Shown piece by piece: positions 1 to 5,244 of a stretch of DNA of 5,244 nt. Under the pieces are notes generated by a model, which saw only the letters and a program-made list of their open reading frames with translations, made no database searches and was not told the DNA's origin. This stretch comes from Bacillota bacterium (GTDB lineage Bacteria > Bacillota > Clostridia > Peptostreptococcales > Anaerovoracaceae): the NCBI GenBank assembly GCA_030535715.1, contig JAUNRL010000007.1, positions 12,229 to 17,472 of the forward strand, written 5' to 3'. The position numbers and the translations under genes were made by a program. Within the stretch, counting starts at the first letter, position 1. Each line of letters starts with the position of its first letter.

Positions 1-477
1 GAAGGGGAAGAGGTCACCGTCCACACGACCATGATCGTGCGGGAGGACGACATCAGCCTCTGCGGTTTTTCCGGACGGGGCGAGCTGGACGCCTTCCGCA
101 AGCTGATCACCGTCAGCGGGGTCGGTGCGAAAGCAGCCATATCCATTCTTTCCTCCTTCACGCTGGAACAGCTGCGGCAGGCGATTGCCTTTGAAGACGC
201 CAAATCCCTGCAGAAGGCCAATGGCATCGGCAAGAAGTCCGCAGAGCGGATCGTCCTGGAACTGAAGGACAAATTCGCGCCGACCGGTACGGCGGATCCG
301 GCGGCTCTCGAGGCGGCGGGCGCGGCCGCGCCGGCATCGGGCCGGGGCGAAGCGATTTCGGCGCTGACGGCTCTGGGATATTCCCGCGGCGAGGCCATGA
401 GTGCGCTGGCAGCCATTGAGGAAAAGGATCTGACGACGGAAGAATATGTGAAACGGGCATTGAAGAACCTGTTTTAG
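1..477 (+). CDS. ruvA: Holliday junction branch migration protein RuvA, 3' part (5' end outside the window)
   Basis: RuvA binds the four-way Holliday junction and loads the RuvB motor during recombinational repair. The frame is open from base 1, and 158 residues are visible. Compared with RuvA of about 200 residues, roughly 40 residues are missing, namely most of the N-terminal OB-fold. Visible residues 14-23 ([10 protein letters not shown]) match the end of the OB-fold, including the acidic-pin pair Glu-Asp that in E. coli is Glu55/Asp56. Two helix-hairpin-helix DNA-binding motifs follow: about 35-50 (SGVGAKAA) and 70-85 ([11 protein letters not shown]). An Ala-rich flexible linker lies at about 93-115. 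The C-terminal domain III, about 116-158 ([12 protein letters not shown]), is the part that contacts RuvB. The TAG stop overlaps the ruvB ribosome binding site. The internal ATG at 31 is not the start, because conserved RuvA sequence continues upstream of it. ruvC would be expected upstream but is not in view. Confidence 0.96.
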   Translation, partial: EGEEVTVHTTMIVREDDISLCGFSGRGELDAFRKLITVSGVGAKAAISILSSFTLEQLRQAIAFEDAKSLQKANGIGKKSAERIVLELKDKFAPTGTADPAALEAAGAAAPASGRGEAISALTALGYSRGEAMSALAAIEEKDLTTEEYVKRALKNLF

Positions 478-481
478 GAGG
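476..481 (+). promoter_or_regulatory. Ribosome binding site of ruvB
   Basis: A perfect AGGAGG lies 6 nt before the ruvB ATG and overlaps the last two bases of the ruvA stop codon. It fixes the ruvB start and suggests that terminating ribosomes can pass directly from ruvA to ruvB. Confidence 0.88.
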
Positions 482-487
482 AAATCT

Positions 488-1522
488 ATGGATTATGAGG
501 AACGGATCACGGCAGCGGAGCTGGGGGAGGGAGAATACCGGCAGGAGGTAACCCTGCGGCCCCAGACGCTGGCGGATTATATCGGTCAGAAGACGGCGAC
601 GGATAATCTGAAGGTCTTCATCGAGGCGGCCAAGCTGCGCAATGAGCCTTTGGATCACGTACTCTTTTACGGTCCGCCGGGACTGGGCAAGACGACTCTG
701 GCGGGTATCATCGCCAACGAGATGGGCGTGGATATCCGCATCACCTCCGGACCGGCCATCGAGCGGGCCGGGGATCTGGCGGCGATTCTGACCAATCTGA
801 ACGAAAACGATGTGCTGTTCATCGATGAGATCCACCGGCTGAACCGCTCCGTGGAGGAGGTGCTCTACTCGGCCATGGAGGACTTCGCTCTGGACATCAT
901 CATCGGTAAGGGACCCTCCGCCCGTTCCATCCGGCTGGATATCGCCCGGTTCACTCTGATCGGGGCGACCACCCGGGCGGGCAGTCTGTCGGCGCCCCTC
1001 AGAGACCGGTTCGGGGTCAACGGCAAGTTTGAGATGTATACGAAGGACGAACTGGCGCAGATCATCCAGCGGACCGCGGGGCTTCTTGGCGTCCAGACCG
1101 ATCCCCGGTCGGTGGAGGAAATGGCCCGGCGTTCCCGGGGCACGCCCCGTATCGCCAACCGGCTGCTGAAGCGGGTTCGGGATTTTTCCCAGGTCAAAGG
1201 CAGCGGCAGCATTGATCTGGATATCACCCGGGAAGCGCTGGAGGCGCTTGGCGTGGACGACATGGGACTGGAGAATCTGGACCGGGAGATCCTGCGGGTG
1301 ATCATCGACCGCTTTGACGGCGGGCCGGTGGGCATCGATACCATCGCGGCCTCCATCGGCGAAGAACGGGTCACCATTGAGGATGTCTATGAACCCTATC
1401 TGATTCAGGCGGGGTTCCTGCACCGGACCCAGAAGGGACGGGTGGTTTCCCGCAGAGCCTATCAGCATCTTGGCCTGGACTACGACGAGGAGGAGCAGAT
1501 CTCCATCAGCATCAGCGACTGA
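488..1522 (+). CDS. ruvB: Holliday junction branch migration DNA helicase RuvB
   Basis: RuvB is the AAA+ ATPase that forms hexameric rings on the arms of a RuvA-bound Holliday junction and pumps DNA through it. At 344 residues it is full length for the family. It shows the Walker A motif GPPGLGKT at 62-69, Walker B LFIDEIH at 110-116, and a sensor-1 region GATTRAG at 159-165. The LRDRFG segment at 171-176 carries the arginine-finger position. The sensor-2 region [11 protein letters not shown] is at 217-227, and the C-terminal winged-helix DNA-binding domain covers about 270-330 ([16 protein letters not shown], then [15 protein letters not shown]). The N-terminal [11 protein letters not shown] is the usual entry into the AAA+ core. 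The start is fixed by a perfect AGGAGG 6 nt upstream. The stretch after RFGV (NGKFEMYT) differs from the more usual hydrophobic-x-R-L-E form as I recall it, but no catalytic motif is lost. A 10-nt gap separates it from ruvA and 1 nt from queA. Confidence 0.98.
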   Translation: MDYEERITAAELGEGEYRQEVTLRPQTLADYIGQKTATDNLKVFIEAAKLRNEPLDHVLFYGPPGLGKTTLAGIIANEMGVDIRITSGPAIERAGDLAAILTNLNENDVLFIDEIHRLNRSVEEVLYSAMEDFALDIIIGKGPSARSIRLDIARFTLIGATTRAGSLSAPLRDRFGVNGKFEMYTKDELAQIIQRTAGLLGVQTDPRSVEEMARRSRGTPRIANRLLKRVRDFSQVKGSGSIDLDITREALEALGVDDMGLENLDREILRVIIDRFDGGPVGIDTIAASIGEERVTIEDVYEPYLIQAGFLHRTQKGRVVSRRAYQHLGLDYDEEEQISISISD

Positions 1523-1523
1523 C

Positions 1524-4994
<3,471 letters not shown>

Positions 4995-4995
4995 T

Positions 4996-5009
4996 GGGAA
5001 AGAATTCCC
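4996..5009 (+). other. Small hairpin just after the last operon gene; not a convincing terminator
   Basis: GGGAA and TTCCC form a perfect 5-bp stem around a 4-nt AGAA loop, starting 1 nt after the TAA stop. No U-tract follows (the next bases are TGGGGCC), so it does not meet the criteria for an intrinsic terminator. It might protect a 3' end or be chance. No better terminator is seen up to the prepilin gene. Confidence 0.3.
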
Positions 5010-5035
5010 TGGGGCCATATTAAGCGGCCGCATAA

Positions 5036-5079
5036 CACTTTACTGATCAAGTGCAATAATTATTGCAAGTTACACTTGA
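5036..5079. repeat. Nested inverted repeats upstream of the prepilin promoter, with a 16-bp perfect palindrome
   Basis: The core is a perfect palindrome, TGCAATAATTATTGCA (5052-5067). Around it lie TCAAGTG (5047-5053) and its exact complement CACTTGA (5073-5079). There is also CACTT (5036-5040) facing AAGTG (5049-5053), and CAAGT (5066-5070) facing ACTTG (5074-5078). The same half-site, CACTT or its complement, thus occurs four times within 44 bases. No T-tract follows, so it does not look like a terminator. The palindrome centre is about 75 bp before the predicted transcription start, a plausible position for an activator or autoregulator site. No regulator can be named. Confidence 0.6.
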
Positions 5080-5099
5080 CGGACATAATGGAAAAACTG

Positions 5100-5128
5100 T
5101 TGGGCTGGAACGGGAATCGCTGTATAAT
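5100..5128 (+). promoter_or_regulatory. Predicted sigma-A-type promoter of the prepilin-like gene
   Basis: A perfect -10 box TATAAT (5123-5128) is preceded by TTGGGC (5100-5105), which keeps the TTG of the -35 consensus, with an ideal 17-bp spacer. Transcription would start near 5135 and leave a leader of about 50 nt. A second TTGACG at 5076-5081 matches the -35 consensus better but has no -10 box at the right distance. Confidence 0.65.
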
Positions 5129-5149
5129 ATACTTATCTGAAAATATTAT
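5124..5149. repeat. Inverted repeat over the -10 box and predicted transcription start
   Basis: ATAATAT (5124-5130) and ATATTAT (5143-5149) are exact inverted copies separated by 12 nt. The left arm covers most of the -10 box and the spacer holds the predicted start, which is where a repressor operator could sit. Short AT-only arms in an AT-rich region can arise by chance, so the operator reading is weak. Confidence 0.35.
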
Positions 5150-5185
5150 GCGAAACGGAATATGCGGGGAAACAGCAGGATGTTT

Positions 5186-5244
5186 ATGAAGGGGAATCGA
5201 AACAAAAGAGGATTCTCTTTAGCGGAATTGTTAATTGTAGTGGC
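5186..5244 (+). CDS. Type IV prepilin-like protein with N-terminal cleavage/methylation motif, 5' part (3' end outside the window)
   Basis: Only about 19 complete codons are visible, reading MKGNRNKRGFSLAELLIVV and continuing past the window. This is a classic class III signal peptide: a short basic leader (K, R, K, R), the cleavage-site Gly, Phe at +1, Glu at +5, then the start of a hydrophobic helix. Prepilin peptidase would cut between Gly and Phe and methylate the new N-terminus. The product could be a type IV pilin, a competence (ComG-like) pseudopilin or a type II secretion pseudopilin; too little is visible to choose. The ATG at 5186 has AGGA 5 nt upstream. ATG 5180, with GGGGA 9 nt upstream, is nearly as good and adds two residues; ATG 5162 is less likely. 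The codons (TTA, TTG, AGA, AAA) are AT-richer than in the operon before it. It appears to have its own promoter. Confidence 0.85.
   Translation, partial: MKGNRNKRGFSLAELLIVV

Noticed and set aside
1470..1523. TTG at 1470 as an upstream start for queA
   Set aside because: The extra residues lie wholly within ruvB and do not resemble QueA, whose conserved N-terminus begins at the ATG at 1524.
5002..5031. EcoRI (GAATTC, 5002-5007) and NotI (GCGGCCGC, 5024-5031) sites 16 nt apart at the point where GC content changes, suggesting a cloning junction
   Set aside because: The bases between and around them match no polylinker I recognise, the spacer continues naturally into a promoter and gene, and both sites can occur by chance. 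Reads spanning 4980-5060 would settle it.
5052..5079. Palindromic region as an intrinsic terminator
   Set aside because: The stems are AT-rich and no T-run follows; the structure fits a DNA-binding site better.
5076..5089. TTGACG with nearby CATAAT as a second promoter
   Set aside because: The boxes are only 2 nt apart, far from the 16-18 bp needed, and no other -10 box fits TTGACG.

Overview
The window reads as a compact housekeeping operon, all on the + strand, from a GC-rich member of the Firmicutes, most likely Clostridia. The evidence is the gene order ruvA-ruvB-queA-tgt, the strong AGGAGG-type ribosome binding sites, and the overall look of the proteins. Sampled coding stretches are roughly 60% GC. 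I cannot name a genus from sequence alone.

Layout: bases 1-477 hold the 3' part of ruvA (about 40 N-terminal residues lie outside the window). They are followed by complete ruvB (488-1522), queA (1524-2633), tgt (2684-3802) and a 23S rRNA uracil-C5 methyltransferase of the RumA/RlmD family (3789-4994). Gaps are 10 nt, 1 nt, 50 nt and a 14-nt overlap, so a single transcript with translational coupling is likely. I see no internal promoter or terminator. Bases 4995-5185 are non-coding, AT-rich and dense in inverted repeats, with a good sigma-A-type promoter (5100-5128). The window ends in the first codons of a type IV prepilin-like gene (from about 5186).

Function: RuvA and RuvB form the motor that branch-migrates Holliday junctions. 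Tgt and QueA are consecutive steps of queuosine tRNA modification: Tgt inserts preQ1 at position 34, then QueA converts it to epoxyqueuosine. The last operon gene methylates 23S rRNA and needs a [4Fe-4S] cluster. The operon therefore couples recombination/repair with RNA modification, as is common in Firmicutes, except that the rRNA methyltransferase sits where yajC often follows tgt. The prepilin gene looks like the start of a separate, separately controlled unit.

I found no mobile element, CRISPR array, tRNA or rRNA gene, or evidence of a wholly new system. The parts most worth a second look are the repeat-rich promoter region before the prepilin gene and the methyltransferase that lacks an N-terminal TRAM domain.
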